From: Diphasiastrum complanatum
Lineage: Eukaryota > Streptophyta > Lycopodiopsida > Lycopodiales > Lycopodiaceae
NCBI GenBank assembly: GCA_029204225.1
Contig: CM055092.1
Location: 100,432,200 to 100,496,199, forward strand
DNA: 64,000 nt
Direction: 5' to 3'
Shown here: one piece after another, positions 54,070-64,000 of the stretch
Numbering within the stretch: position 1 is the first letter of the stretch
Layout: each line of letters opens with the position of its first letter
Made by a program: the position numbers and the translations under genes
The notes under the pieces: generated by a model
What the model saw: the letters and a program-made list of their open reading frames with translations, nothing else
Told to the model about the DNA's origin: nothing
Database searches by the model: none

Positions 54070-55272
54070 GTCACAGTCCAGCCTTGAGTGTCTTCGTCAG
54101 GTTTAGCAGGTTGAAAAACTTCCGATGCATGATCCTGGGAAGAGCTTTGGTGAATATGTTTGCAACCATTTCAAATGTGGAGCAGTATTGGAGAATCACT
54201 TGTCCTGAGAAAACTTTTTCCGAATAAAATGGTATTGGATTTCAATGTGCTTTGACTTGCCATGAAATATGGGATTCAGTGACAGTGAAATACAGCTCAT
54301 GTTATCACATAGAATGGTAGTAGGTTGAAATTGAGTGTGATTTAAACCGTGGAGTAATAATCTGATCCAAATAGCTTCTTTTGAAGCTTGATATACTGCG
54401 ATGTACTCTTCTTCCGTTGAAGAAAGCGCCACTGATTTTTGCTTCTTGGAATTCCAAGAAATTGGTCCCCCTACCATAAAGAAACAAATCCCGAAGATAG
54501 ATTTTTGGTAGCGGCATTTCCTCCCCAATCTGAGTCGGAGTAGCCTCGTAGAACCAATGGGTCGATAGCATTTTCATCATAGCATAGAATCTGATCTAAA
54601 CTTTCTCGAATGTATTTCATCACTCTCTTTAATGCTTTCCAATGTAAGATCCTAGGATTAGACATGAATAAGCCATTGGAAATGAACATATGTTGAGATG
54701 CTCATCGACTCATGATTACAATGTGTATATAGCACATTTTGGAAGCATAACTATAGACAATAGGCTAATAATAAGACCCATATATGGAACCAGAATATAG
54801 TGATTGGCATAAGGGAAGATACCATTAGCAAGATCAAGCCATTGGTAATGAACATATGTTGAGATACTCATTGGCTTTTAGGTGAAAAGGCTTATGATTA
54901 CAATTTGTACATAACACATTTTGGAACCATACTTATAGACAATAGCCACTACTTAATGTTCTAATAGTATATGCTAGATCTGGTCTGGTGCACGATATGG
55001 CATACATCAAAGATCCTATTAGTCGATGAGTCGAGTATCTCACTTTCGGTATCGACATAGGAAGGTTTAGTCAATGTCATAGCTGGATCCATTGGTGTAT
55101 CAATTGGTTTGCAATCATACATATGAAACTTTATTAGAATATCTTCTAGATATTTCTGCTGGCTAAGATAGATCTTCTTTTCTAATCTGTCTCTAGTAAT
55201 GTGAATTTCTAACAATGAATGAACAACGCCTAGATCAGTCATGTCGAATTCCTTTGATAGACCACTCTTTTG
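54070..55272 (-). pseudogene. copia pol: end of RT, RNase H and C-terminus
   Basis: Minus strand: GLSKEFDMTDLGVVHSLLEI, KIYLSQQKYLEDILIKF and CKPIDTPMDPAMTLTKPSY (55272-55000), then a non-pol insert (about 54700-54960) holding an approximately 100-bp direct repeat (54672-54770 and 54836-54946). RNase H follows as ILCYDENAIDPLVLRGYSDS, ISWNSKKQKSVALSSTEEEY, AVYQASKEAIWIRLLLHGL and GKSKHIEIQYHFIRKKF, ending MVANIFTKALPR near 54110. A frameshift lies around 54490. The upstream RT half of this element is found inverted at 55675-55960. Confidence 0.85.
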
Positions 55273-55274
55273 TT

Positions 55275-55598
55275 CTTTCCCAGCCTTCCCAGGCTCTATC
55301 AATTTCATTTTCTGGTAGAAATTCTCTTAGGAAAGTTTCTTCAAAAGCTTTCCATGACCGGGGAGTCTGCCCAATCTCTTGGAGATTTAACCACCACTTA
55401 TAGGCCATAGGCCCTAAGGAAAGACTGGCCTCAATAGCTTGCAAATGGTCAGGGGTCTGTTTAAGAGCATGAATGTTCTTCCATTTGCTGAGGAAGGTTT
55501 GTAGAATGTCTGCATTTCTATCCTTCTCTTCCCCATTAAAAGTAGGAGGCTTTAAATCTTTAAAAACACAGGGGTGAGACCGTAAAATCTCACCCAAA
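55275..55598 (-). pseudogene. Ty3 gag capsid segment, inverted
   Basis: Minus-strand frame equivalent to 7060-7393 of the chromovirus gag: LKPPTFNGEEKDRNADIL, FLSKWKNIHALKQTPDHLQ, AYKWWLNLQEIGQTPRSW and FLREFLPENEIDRAWEGWER. It breaks at WERT exactly where the plus-strand gag at 55960 resumes. Belongs to the element at 55960-59317. Confidence 0.88.
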
Positions 55599-55604
55599 GA
55601 TCAG

Positions 55605-55690
55605 AAAATTATGAAAAGCCTTAGCCAGATCAGAAAATTTGGTAGGGGACAGTGTTCTAGTTCTCCCATTGGATTCTCAGCCTTCCTCAA
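55605..55690 (+). pseudogene. Short Ty3 pol fragment (between integrase and chromodomain)
   Basis: [20 protein letters not shown] corresponds to about 11274-11340 of the master pol. It lies inside the inverted block, directly fused to copia RT sequence, so its original orientation was minus. It may be the lost continuation of the minus-strand Ty3 copy that ends at 59318. Confidence 0.8.
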
Positions 55691-55960
55691 TGGCTGTGTT
55701 GAAGAGGAGTTGTACACCTTCCAACCAGAAGGATTTGAAATCAAAGGCCAAGAGCACAAAGTGTGCAAGCTGCACAAAGCAATCTATGGCTTGAAGCAGC
55801 CACAAGAGCTTTGTTCAAACGAATCAACACTTATCTTATTCAATTGGGTTTTGCAGATAATTCAGTTGACTGTAATGTTTATTCCAAACATATAGGTGTC
55901 AATTCAGTTCATATAGCTCTATACGTAGATGATGCTTTCATTCTGTCTAACGACTGATCT
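55680..55960 (+). pseudogene. copia reverse transcriptase segment, inverted
   Basis: AFLNGCVEEELYTFQPEGFE, HKVCKLHKAIYGLKQ, then in another frame RINTYLIQLGFADNSVDCNV and IALYVDDAFILSND (catalytic YVDD intact). This is the RT half whose continuation GLSKEFDMTDLG lies in minus orientation at 55272. Confidence 0.85.
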
Positions 55961-57637
55961 TGGACAAGTCCCTCATCCAATATATCTCGCAGTATCGAGA
56001 AACAATTTTAAAGATTAAAAATATGGATGATTATCAGAAAATCAGGGGATTTGTCCGTGGCCTCAAAGATGAATATAAAGTAGAGGTCCAAAGAAACTCG
56101 CCTACTACCCTTGAGCAAGCTCTCAGGTATGCTCAAATCTATGATGATTCAGTGGGTAGGAAGAGCGAGAGACAGCAGCCACTTTCTGAGCAGCCTTCTC
56201 AAAAAGACTTTCAATTTAAAAAGAAATTTTTAAAGAGAAAGAATCAAGATAAATTTAAAAGTGATGCTCCTTAGAAACGCCCTTCACTCATACAGCCCTT
56301 AAAACTTGATGATTTTGAGAAAGCCAAACAAGAACGTTTGTGCTTTGTGTGTATGGGCAAGGGACACACAGTCAGACAGTGTCCCAAGGGGCCTTTCACT
56401 AAAAAAGATAAGAAAGATAAAAAACAAGTTCATCTTGTTCAGACTATATGTTTCCCCAGTGACTCGGCAGCTTCCGAGATCAAAGTGTATCATGAAGATC
56501 ATGAACACTGTTGCCAGCTGACCTCTGCAATGCTAGCGAGACCCTTCAGCTTTGGGCCGCATGACCTAGTACGTCCTTAGACCATACTTGGGTAAGTTTG
56601 TAGTCGTATTTTTAGATGACATCCTCGTCTACAGCAAAACGAGGAAGGAGCATCTAAAACACCTCAGAAAGGTGTTTCGACTGCTCAGAAAGCATAAGCT
56701 TTATGCTAAACAATCCAAGTGTGAATTCTTCGTTGAAGAAGTAGCATATTTGGGTCACATTATCTCTTCAGATGTTTGATGAACCCAAATAAGGTTAAAG
56801 CCATACTCAGTTGGCTGAGACCTCAGAATATTTTGGAACTTCAGATCTTTCTTGGTTTGGTGGGATATTACAGACGATTTGTCAAGGAATATGCTCAGAT
56901 AGCAGTTCCCATGACAAATGTTCTTAAGGGGAAGGGAAAGGAGTTCATTTGGGAGTCCGCACAGCAGGAGAGCTTTGATGCTCTCAAAATAGCCTTAGCT
57001 ACAGCACCGGTTTGTGGTCGAAACAGATCCTAGCGACTTTGCAGTAGGTGCTGTGCTAACTTAGGGTGGACGACCAGTTGCGTTCGATAGTAAAAAACTC
57101 GAGCCAGCTCAGACTAGGTATAGTGCCTATGAAAAGGAACTCTTTTCTATAGTTCATGCCCTTAAGACTTGGAGGCGTTATTTGTATGGTGCCAACTTTG
57201 AGGTCCTGACAGACCATGAGAGTCTCAGATACCTTTGCAATCAACCTGAGCGTAGAGGTCGGAAAGCTCGTTGGGCAGAGTTGATGCAAGAGTTTGACAT
57301 GTCTATCAGATATAGACGTGGAAAATTCAATACAGTAGCAGATGCCCTTAGCAGAATGCCTATGATAAACGAGCTGAGTTTTACTCAGATTCGTAATGAG
57401 TTACTCGAGTCCTTGAGAAGGAAATGCTAGCATGATGCATTCTTCTCTACTATCTGGAACTTAGTCCAGAGCAGACAGTTACAGACTCCAGAACCAATTC
57501 CTTGGGCTGGTGCCAGTTCATCCAAGAATACGGCAGCTTCCGTTGAGGATGATGATGAGTCCGAGTATACGTCGTCAGATGACGTTGAGGATTCTGAGCC
57601 TGTATTACCCAAGCAAACCCCAGTGGTTGAGGGTTAG

Positions 57638-59013
57638 TTGACTCAAGGATTCAAATGGAAACAATATTCCATTCAGGATGAGTACTTGCTCTATAGAGAT
57701 AGAGTATGTGTCCCCAATTCAGAGGATTATAGGCAGCAGGTCCTATATGAATGTCATGACAATCCTAGCGCGGGACACCCAGGCATACAGAAGACCTATG
57801 AGCTTCTTCGTAGGCAATTTTTCTGGCACAGTATGAAAAAGGACGTCCACCAGTATGTAACCAGTTGCCAGAAATGTCAAGTAACTAAAGCAGAGCGTTT
57901 AAAGGCAGGAGGGTTGTTGCATCCCTTAGAAATACCAGCTGGTAAATGGGAGAGTATCTCCATGGATTTTATAGTAGGCCTGCCTAAAACCCAAAAGGGT
58001 AATGACGCTATATGGGTCATAGTTGACCGTCTGACCAAATGGCTCATTTCATTCCGACCAAAACAACCGTTAGAGCTCCAGAGTTAGCGAGGTTGTTTGT
58101 ACTATTTAAATTGTGCGGTCTACCTTCCGGCATAGTCAGCGGCCGGGACAGTAAGTTTACTGGAAATTTTTGGAGGGCAGTATTCCATCATCTTTATACT
58201 AAACTTAATATGAGTACCACCGACCATCCACAGACGGACGGTCAAACAGAGAGGGTAAATCAAGTGCTGGAGGATATGCTTTGTGCATACGTCAGCAAGA
58301 AGCAAACTAATTGGGAGGAGTATCTCTCGATATTAGAGTTTGCTTATAACAGTACCAAACATTCAACTATGGGATACAGCCCATTTATGCTGATGTACGG
58401 TTTTCAGCCGCGCTCACCCACAGCTGTAGAGTTTAAACAAGAAAAAGTTGAAGCAGCCAGAAACTTTTTAGAGGACCTAAACCAGATGATAGAACATGCT
58501 AAGCGTAGCATTAGGCAGTCCCAGGATCGAGCTAGGCATTATGCAGATCCACACAGACGGGATGTGGAGTTCTCCACTGGTGAGAAAGTCTGCTTGAGAG
58601 TTCCATTCGACTCTAAAACCCTCAAATCAGGAGTGTGTGCTAAGTTGTCTCCAAGGTATTGTGGTCCCTTTACCATCAGTAGGAGACTAGGCGAGGTCAC
58701 CTATGAACTAGAACTCCCACATAGCAGTAAGGTTTTTCCAGTCTTTCATGTAAGTCAGTTACAAAAAGCCTTAACCAGATCAGACAATGTGGTAGGGGAC
58801 AGTGTTCTAGTTCTCCCATTGAATCCTCAGCAACCTCCACATGAACCAGAGGAGATTCTTGATAGTAGAGACACGCAGACTCGTCATACTCTATACCGAG
58901 AATATCTGGTTAAGTGGAATGATCAGCCTGTTGAGAATGCCACTTGGGAAAGAGGCAGCGTCCTTCGCAAGATTTTTCCAGACTTTGTCTTAGAGGACCA
59001 AGACGGTTCTTAA
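57638..59013 (+). pseudogene. Ty3 integrase and chromodomain, one frameshift
   Basis: Integrase zinc finger [10 protein letters not shown] and [16 protein letters not shown]; a one-base loss at about 58039 (CCAAATGGC versus CCAAAATGGC) shifts frame. The rest is open for about 324 codons to the stop: IVSGRDSKF (second catalytic block reads SGRD; the first D is G and one D remains), [11 protein letters not shown], then chromodomain [17 protein letters not shown] 9-base deletion removes DGL before FKLCGLPSG. Confidence 0.88.
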
Positions 59014-59024
59014 GGGGGAGGGAG

Positions 59025-59317
59025 TGTTACGAGCTCGTAACCAGTGCCGAACCCTAGAGAACATAGATAGGTCAGATACCACAGTCAGGGTCGTGTCCAG
59101 CGTACATGACCATCAGGGCAAGACAGTGTGAGGATAGGGCCCCCAGTTGGGTCCCGACATGCAGTCGGCCACGTCAGTGCCACGTAGCCGACACTTGGCA
59201 TTAGCATGCTACCAGTCCTCACACTGGGCTAAGAGGGGCTTACTCTATATCAGGGAGTAGGCAAGGTTGGGTGGATCAGTTAGTGTTTGCCCTACTGTGG
59301 TGTTAGGATCTATTACA
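59025..59317 (+). repeat. 3' LTR with a 65-bp internal deletion (293 bp)
   Basis: It starts TGTTACGAGCTCGTAACC and ends ATTACA. The segment from AGTAGTGTGCCCC to CCTGTCAGCA is missing between GACAGTGTGAG and GATAGGGCC. Of the same lineage as the outer LTR at 13729. Confidence 0.9.
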
Positions 59318-59507
59318 CCTACTAATGGTAAAAGGAACACAATACCTAGGAGACAACTTATCACACACTCTTGATTTGAGAGTCAACTGGGACTCTCAAG
59401 TAGACTTTTTCACCAGCAGAGAACTGCACATCCGATCTGTGTGGATCTGCATAATGCCTAGCCCGATCCTGGGACTGCCTAATGCTATGCTTAGCATGTT
59501 CGATCAT

Positions 59508-60153
59508 CTAGTTTAGGTCTTCTAAAAGGTTTATGGTTGCTTCAACTTTTTCTTGTTTAAACCCTATAGCTGTGGGTGAGTGTGGCTGAAAACCATACAT
59601 TAGCATAAATGGGCTGTATCCCGTAGCTGAATATTTGGTACTGTTATAAGCAAACTCTAATATCGAGAGATACTCCTCCCAATTAGTTTGCTTTTTGCTG
59701 ACGTATGCACGAAGCATATGCTCCAGCACCTGATTTACTCTTTCTGTTTGACCGGTTGTCTGTGGATGGTCGGTAGTGCTTGTTAAGTTTAGTATGGAGA
59801 TGATGGAATACTGCCCTCCAAAAATTTCCATTAAACTTACTGTCCCGGTCGCTATCTATGGCGGAAGGTAGACCGTACAATTTAAATAGCCCATCTACAA
59901 ACAACCTCACTAACTCTGGAGCTCTAAGGGTTGTTTTGGTCGGAATAAAGTGAGCCATTTTGGTCAAACGGTCAACTGTGACCCATATAGCATCATTACC
60001 CTTTTGGGTTTTAGGCAGGCCTACTATAAAATCCATGGAGATACTGTCCCATTTACTAGCTGGTATATCTAAGGGCTGTAACAACCCTCCTGCCTTTAAA
60101 CGCTTTGCTTTATTTACCTGACATTTCTGGCAACAACTTGGATGAACTGGCAC
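59508..60153 (-). pseudogene. Ty3 integrase core
   Basis: Minus strand: [60 protein letters not shown] (catalytic D retained), a shift near 59765, then [20 protein letters not shown] with the catalytic E, and [16 protein letters not shown]. It continues beyond the stop toward 59400 as the C-terminal domain. Confidence 0.85.
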
Positions 60154-60960
60154 CAGCCCCGGGAACTGGTTCTAGAGTCTGTAACTGTCTGCTCTGGACT
60201 GAGTTCCAGATAGTAGATAAGAATGCATCATGCTGGCACTTCCCTCTCAAGGACTCGAGTAACTCACTACGAAGCTGAGTAAAACTCAGCTCGTTCATCA
60301 TAGGCATTCTACTAAGTGCATCTGCTATTGTGTTGAATTTCCCCCGTCTATATTTGATAGACAAACTCTTGCATTAACTCAACCCAATGAGCTTTCCAAC
60401 CTGTGAGCTCAGGCTGATTGCAAAGGTATCTGAGGCTTTCATGGTCTGTCAGGACCTCAAAGTTGGCACCATACAAATAATGCCTCCAAGTCTTAAGGGC
60501 ATGAACTATAGAAAAGAGTTCCTTTTCATAGGCACTATACCTAGTCTGAGCTGGCTCGAGTTTTTTACTCTTGAACGCAACTGGTCGTCCACCCTAAGTT
60601 AGCACTGCACCTACTGCAAAGTCGCTAACATCTGTTTCGACCACAAATGGCTGATTGGGGTCACCGAGTTTTAGAACTGGTGCTGTAGCTAAGGCTGTTT
60701 TGAGAGCATCAAAGCTCTCCTACTGTGCGGGCTCCCATACGACCTCCTTTCCCTTCCCCTTAAGAAGATTTGTCATGGGAACTGCTATCTGAGCATATTC
60801 CTTGACAAATCGTCTGTAATATCCCGCCAAACCTAGAAAGATCTGAAGCTCTAAAAGATACTGAGGTGTCAACCTACTATATGGCTTTAACCTTACTGGG
60901 GTCCATCTTAATCCCATCTGCCAAGATAATATGATGCAAATAAGCTATTTCTTCAACGAA
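60110..60960 (-). pseudogene. Ty3 RT end and RNase H
   Basis: Minus strand: [20 protein letters not shown] (about 60820-60765), then RNase H in another frame over 60600-60370 and [20 protein letters not shown] (60364-60290). Frames differ from the master by several single-base changes. The acidic linker is almost entirely deleted. Confidence 0.8.
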
Positions 60961-61661
60961 GAATTCACACTTAAGTTCATCATCAACCATGACTCTGACT
61001 GACCTGGTTGCCAACTTTCCCATGCATACGTACTTGGGCATGAGGCCCAAAGCTGAAGGGTCACGCTAGTATTGCAGAATTTAGTTGGCAACAGTGTTCA
61101 TGGTCTTCATGAAACACTTTTATCTCGGAAACTGCCGAGTCACTTGGGAAACTTACTGTCTGAACAAATGAACTTGTTTTTAATCTTTCTTTTCTTTTTT
61201 AGCGAATGGCCCCTTGGGACACTCTTTGACTATGTGTCCCTTGCCCATGCACACAAAGCACAGACGTTCTTGTTTGGCTTTCTCAAAATCTTCTGGTTTT
61301 AAGGGCCAGCGCTGTCTGTACCTTTGATGTTACTCTAAAAATCAGAAGCTGACTCCCTGAAATTGCAGCACTTACAGCTGACTTTACAGCGATGGAATTA
61401 AAGATCCATCCCTGTCCTAAATCCGCTCCGGATTCGATAATTTACACTTAAAAAACAGAGGTAGGTCGCTGATCCTGCAGCGCTAAGTCTATACAAAAAA
61501 TTCTAACTCAAAACAAGTGAGAATTACACCGAGACTTGCTCAGTAGGAAACTGTCCCTACAGTGCTGGCTCTGTCTACTAATTCTTGAAAGTTGGAAAGA
61601 GATTCTGTCCACTCTATTAACTCTCTCCCTTGTTGAAGCTAAGCTCCCAAAGATGGAGATG

Positions 61662-61673
61662 GCTCTGATACCA
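61662..61673 (-). other. Primer-binding site of the minus-strand Ty3 copy
   Basis: TGGTATCAGAGC on the minus strand, one base after the LTR end. It matches plant initiator Met-tRNA and shows what the copy at 5835 has lost. Confidence 0.85.
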
Positions 61674-61674
61674 G

Positions 61675-62032
61675 TGTTAGAAGTCTCAAGACCACAGTAG
61701 GGCAAACACTAACTGATCCATCCAACCTTGCATACTCCGTGATATGGAGCAAGCCCCTCCTAGCCTAGTGTGAGGGCTGGTAGCATGCATACTGCCAAGT
61801 GTCGGCCACGTGGCACTGACGTGGCCGACTGCACGTCGGGACCCAACGCGGGGCCCTATCCTACTGACAGGGTCCCTATGCTGTGTTAGGCCCGCCATAT
61901 CTATGAACCGTGCCAGGGCACACTACTCACACTGTCTTGCCCTGTTGGACGTGTACGCTGGGCACGTCCTTGACTGTGGTATCTGACCTCCTGTGTTCTC
62001 TAGGGTTCGGCACTGGTTACGTGCTCGTAACA
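61675..62032 (-). repeat. 5' LTR of the minus-strand Ty3 copy (358 bp)
   Basis: Same length as the LTRs at 11535 and 13729. Its starting palindrome is GTTACGAG/CACGTAAC with one mismatch. Its 3' end differs (GTGGTCTTGAGACTTCTAACA). Confidence 0.9.
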
Positions 62033-63180
62033 ATGTGCCAACCTCGAACAGTGTTCGAGGTTGTGATGAAACATAGTACATCAAAAAAGAATTTCAAACC
62101 TAGCCAATTTGGTATTTAAAATATGGATAGTCACTATATGTTATTAAATTGCAGCTGGGAACTGTGCTTGTGTCCGGCATAACTCTACCTGGAACTCGAA
62201 CAATGTTTGAGGTTGTGGTGAATAATACTATTGTAAAAAAGATTCAAAAAATATTTCTGATGTGCGTAACTTGAGTAGGAGGTCATTATTATGTGCCTAA
62301 CTCAAACAGTGTCTGAGGTTGTTGTGAACATAGTACATCAAGATGGAAAATCCAAATCTCACCAAAGACGGTGTTTGAAATATAGATAGTTAGTATGTGT
62401 CACTGTGGAGATTGAGTTGATCAATAGCTAGGGTGGACTTGCTCCATGTTGAGAAAAAATGTGTTGGAGGTTGACATGATACATTGTTTCGCGTTTACCT
62501 TGAACATTTTTCGAGTTCCAGGTAATATAGTGTGTGAATATATATGATATGCATGTCGGACATCGTACAAAAAATGTCTTACTTGAATAGTGTTCGTGGT
62601 TGCAATGAAAACAGTACAGAAATGGAAAAAATCAAAAACTAGCTGGTTGAACATTGCCTGAGATTGAGGTGAAGAGTGTTGGATGTTGATACAAAATCAA
62701 AAAGCGTTCGAGGTTGCAGAAGAACATTGTACATCTAAAAAATTTCAAACCTAGAGAAAGATGTGATCTTAACTTTCAAGTCCCTACTTGTCACTATTTC
62801 ACCTCAACCTCGAACACTATTTGATTTTAAGATAATACCCTGTCTGATGATATATTTGTTAGTTTAATGTACAATATAATTAGATGGACCTTAGATAGTA
62901 TTCGAAGCTCTTGAGAACATAGTACAATGAGAAAAAAATCCATGCCTAAAAAAACTTGGTGTCTAAAATATACACTATTTGTCACTGTGTTGGAGGTTAA
63001 TTGAATATTGTTGTGGGTTGAGATGATATATAAATTAATGTGAACTTCAAACATTGTTCGAACTCGAACATTGTTTGAGCTCGAATGCTGTTCGAATTCG
63101 AGGAAACATTAACACGAACAATGTTCAAGTCAAAGGTATGTTTTACCTGCTCAACTCAAACATTGCTCGAGGTTGTGGTG
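62033..63180. repeat. Degenerate repeats around a CTCGAACA-N-TGTTCGAG palindrome
   Basis: About ten imperfect copies of the core occur (for example 62042-62060, 62195-62213, 62300-62318, 63050-63115, 63157-63172). They are often followed by GTTGTGGTGAA and ATAGTACATCAA, then an AAAAA-rich stretch and a line like ATATGGATAGTCACTATATG. Spacing is irregular (roughly 100-250 bp) and both orientations appear. No protein frame. Confidence 0.65.
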
Positions 63181-64000
63181 AATTTAACCGTTTGATTGTC
63201 ATTTGACTCCATAGAACATTCGAAGATCATTAGAACGTTTCTTCTACAATCTTAAAGCAAACTTTGAGTTGTACATAAATTTAAACATACAATTGAACTC
63301 TATATTGGAACATCCAAGAATGTGAAATAGGTCATGTAGCTTGAAGTAGAGATTGAAATCGTGACTTATATTAATTAGGGAACAAAATCTAGATTACAAT
63401 CGCTTGATTAATGGCATGACTCTTTTTTTCTGCCTCTTTGCATGTGATGCCTTTTGGTACTCATCCACGATAAAGTTGCCGGGTTTGTGAATGCATCTTT
63501 GTGATCATCGCCTCAGGATATTCTCTGAGATTTTGCATTTTGAAAGTCCATGCAATTTCAGTTATACGACTCAAACCATTTGCAAAGCTATTGCTTTATT
63601 TCTAGCGGCCACAAATTCAGCCATCTTGGTAACTAATCTGCTACCACCATTACAAAATCTGAGTCCACTAACTGTAAATTGCTGACATTAATTGTACATC
63701 ACATTGTCGACTTTTTTGTACACTACGTGTGTGGTTGTTGTTGCTTCAGTAGAAAATTTGCAATAGTTTTCAGACTTTTTGGAAGTGTATATGAAAAGTG
63801 GAAATTGTTTTTGTCAAAATATGCATTTCTTCACTCAAAACATGAAGTTGTCAATGATTCCAATACACGAAGGTGAGCTGAATCCAACAATTTTTTTTTT
63901 ATTTTAGAGATGGGGTTTATCTTGTGTGTTTAGTCAAAATGCCCCTATTGCCAGCCCCTTTAGCGATGTTTATAGTTCGAGATTGAGTATGTGACCCATT
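63181..64000. other. No recognisable feature
   Basis: AT-rich. A minus-strand stretch near 63680-63580 reads SGLRFCNGGSRLVTKMAEFV in a short frame and a plus-strand frame of 64 codons overlaps it; neither matches a family I can name. Confidence 0.4.

Larger units (their letters stand above)
55960..59317 (+). mobile_element. Ty3 chromovirus copy, 5' LTR missing, internal deletions
   Basis: Gag resumes at LIQYISQYRETILKI (about 55972) with a TAG at 56273, then zinc knuckle CFVCMGKGHTVRQC (about 56340-56380). Protease stops at HDLVR (56574) and is fused to RT at [20 protein letters not shown] (56581), deleting about 1.05 kb. RT, RNase H (frames broken at about 56780, 57010, 57060 and 57430) and integrase follow. 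Chromodomain and polypurine tract are intact, and the 3' LTR 59025-59317 closes it. Confidence 0.9.
59318..62032 (-). mobile_element. Ty3 chromovirus copy in minus orientation, interrupted at 59318
   Basis: 5' LTR 61675-62032 (358 bp, TGTTACGAGCACGTAACC to TTCTAACA on the minus strand), then the primer site TGGTATCAGAGC (61662-61673). Gag capsid is missing; a zinc knuckle frame (about 61250-61215) remains. Protease is fused to the end of RT at VMVDD/LKCEFF (about 60975), and RNase H is fused to integrase at about 60145 (zinc-finger histidines lost). It ends within PRYC-PFTISR against the LTR of the plus-strand copy, suggesting that copy inserted here. Confidence 0.88.

Noticed and set aside
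62155-62190. Candidate next exon of the SLC19-like gene reading QLGTVLVSGITLPG after an ATTGCAG acceptor
   Set aside because: Attractive because the family has a G-Q and a helix there, but exon D leaves phase 1 and this frame needs phase 0 at the only AG. No good donor follows, and it lies inside the palindrome repeat region.
1-64000. tRNA or rRNA genes, CRISPR arrays, bacterial operons
   Set aside because: None seen. The repeats are microsatellites, LTRs and LINE pieces, and the TGGTATCAGAGC matches are primer-binding sites, not tRNA genes.

Overview
The window reads as nuclear DNA of a land plant with a large, repeat-rich genome. It holds plant-type Ty3 chromoviruses with chromodomains, Ty1/copia elements with Met-tRNA primer sites (TGGTATCAGAGC), and an endonuclease/reverse-transcriptase LINE family. 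There is no dense gene content and there are no bacterial features. A fern or another large-genome plant lineage is my inference from the giant introns and element mix, not something the sequence proves. All homology statements are from memory of the families; no search was run.

Layout. 1-5834 and 14087-16980 hold minus-strand LINE copies joined head to tail at (GA/CT)n tracts. 5835-14086 is a Ty3 chromovirus composite with three LTRs, flanked by the 5-bp repeat CCCCT, that split one of those LINEs. 18279-49807 carries four short plus-strand exons (18279-18384, 42090-42163, 42652-42738, 49753-49807). Spliced in phase, they read as one stretch of an SLC19-like (reduced-folate/thiamine carrier family) membrane transporter. 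The first intron seen is 23.7 kb and the third is 7.0 kb.

The 23.7-kb intron is a nest: a copia element (19785-23486); a large non-autonomous LTR element (23641-26554) broken by a decayed Ty3 element (26555-about 32990), which is itself broken by a gag-only copia element (about 28440-30025); a hAT-type transposase fossil (33160-33740); a complete non-autonomous LTR element (34058-37708, repeat GTTCC) sitting in what looks like the LTR of another Ty3 element whose gag follows (38757-39615); and LTR fragments. The 7-kb intron holds a copia element (43034-45818) and a rearranged non-autonomous element (45819-49008).

50930-52960 holds two plus-strand LINE fragments. 53640-55960 holds a minus-strand copia element. 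55275-62032 holds two Ty3 chromovirus copies in opposite orientation, with an approximately 690-bp inversion whose breakpoints lie in two different elements. 62033-63180 is a family of degenerate repeats around a CTCGAACA-N-TGTTCGAG palindrome.

Functionally, nearly all coding sequence is selfish and broken. The longest intact frame is the 999-codon Ty3 pol at 8524-11523. The only convincing host gene is the SLC19-like transporter, whose 5' and 3' exons I could not find in the window.
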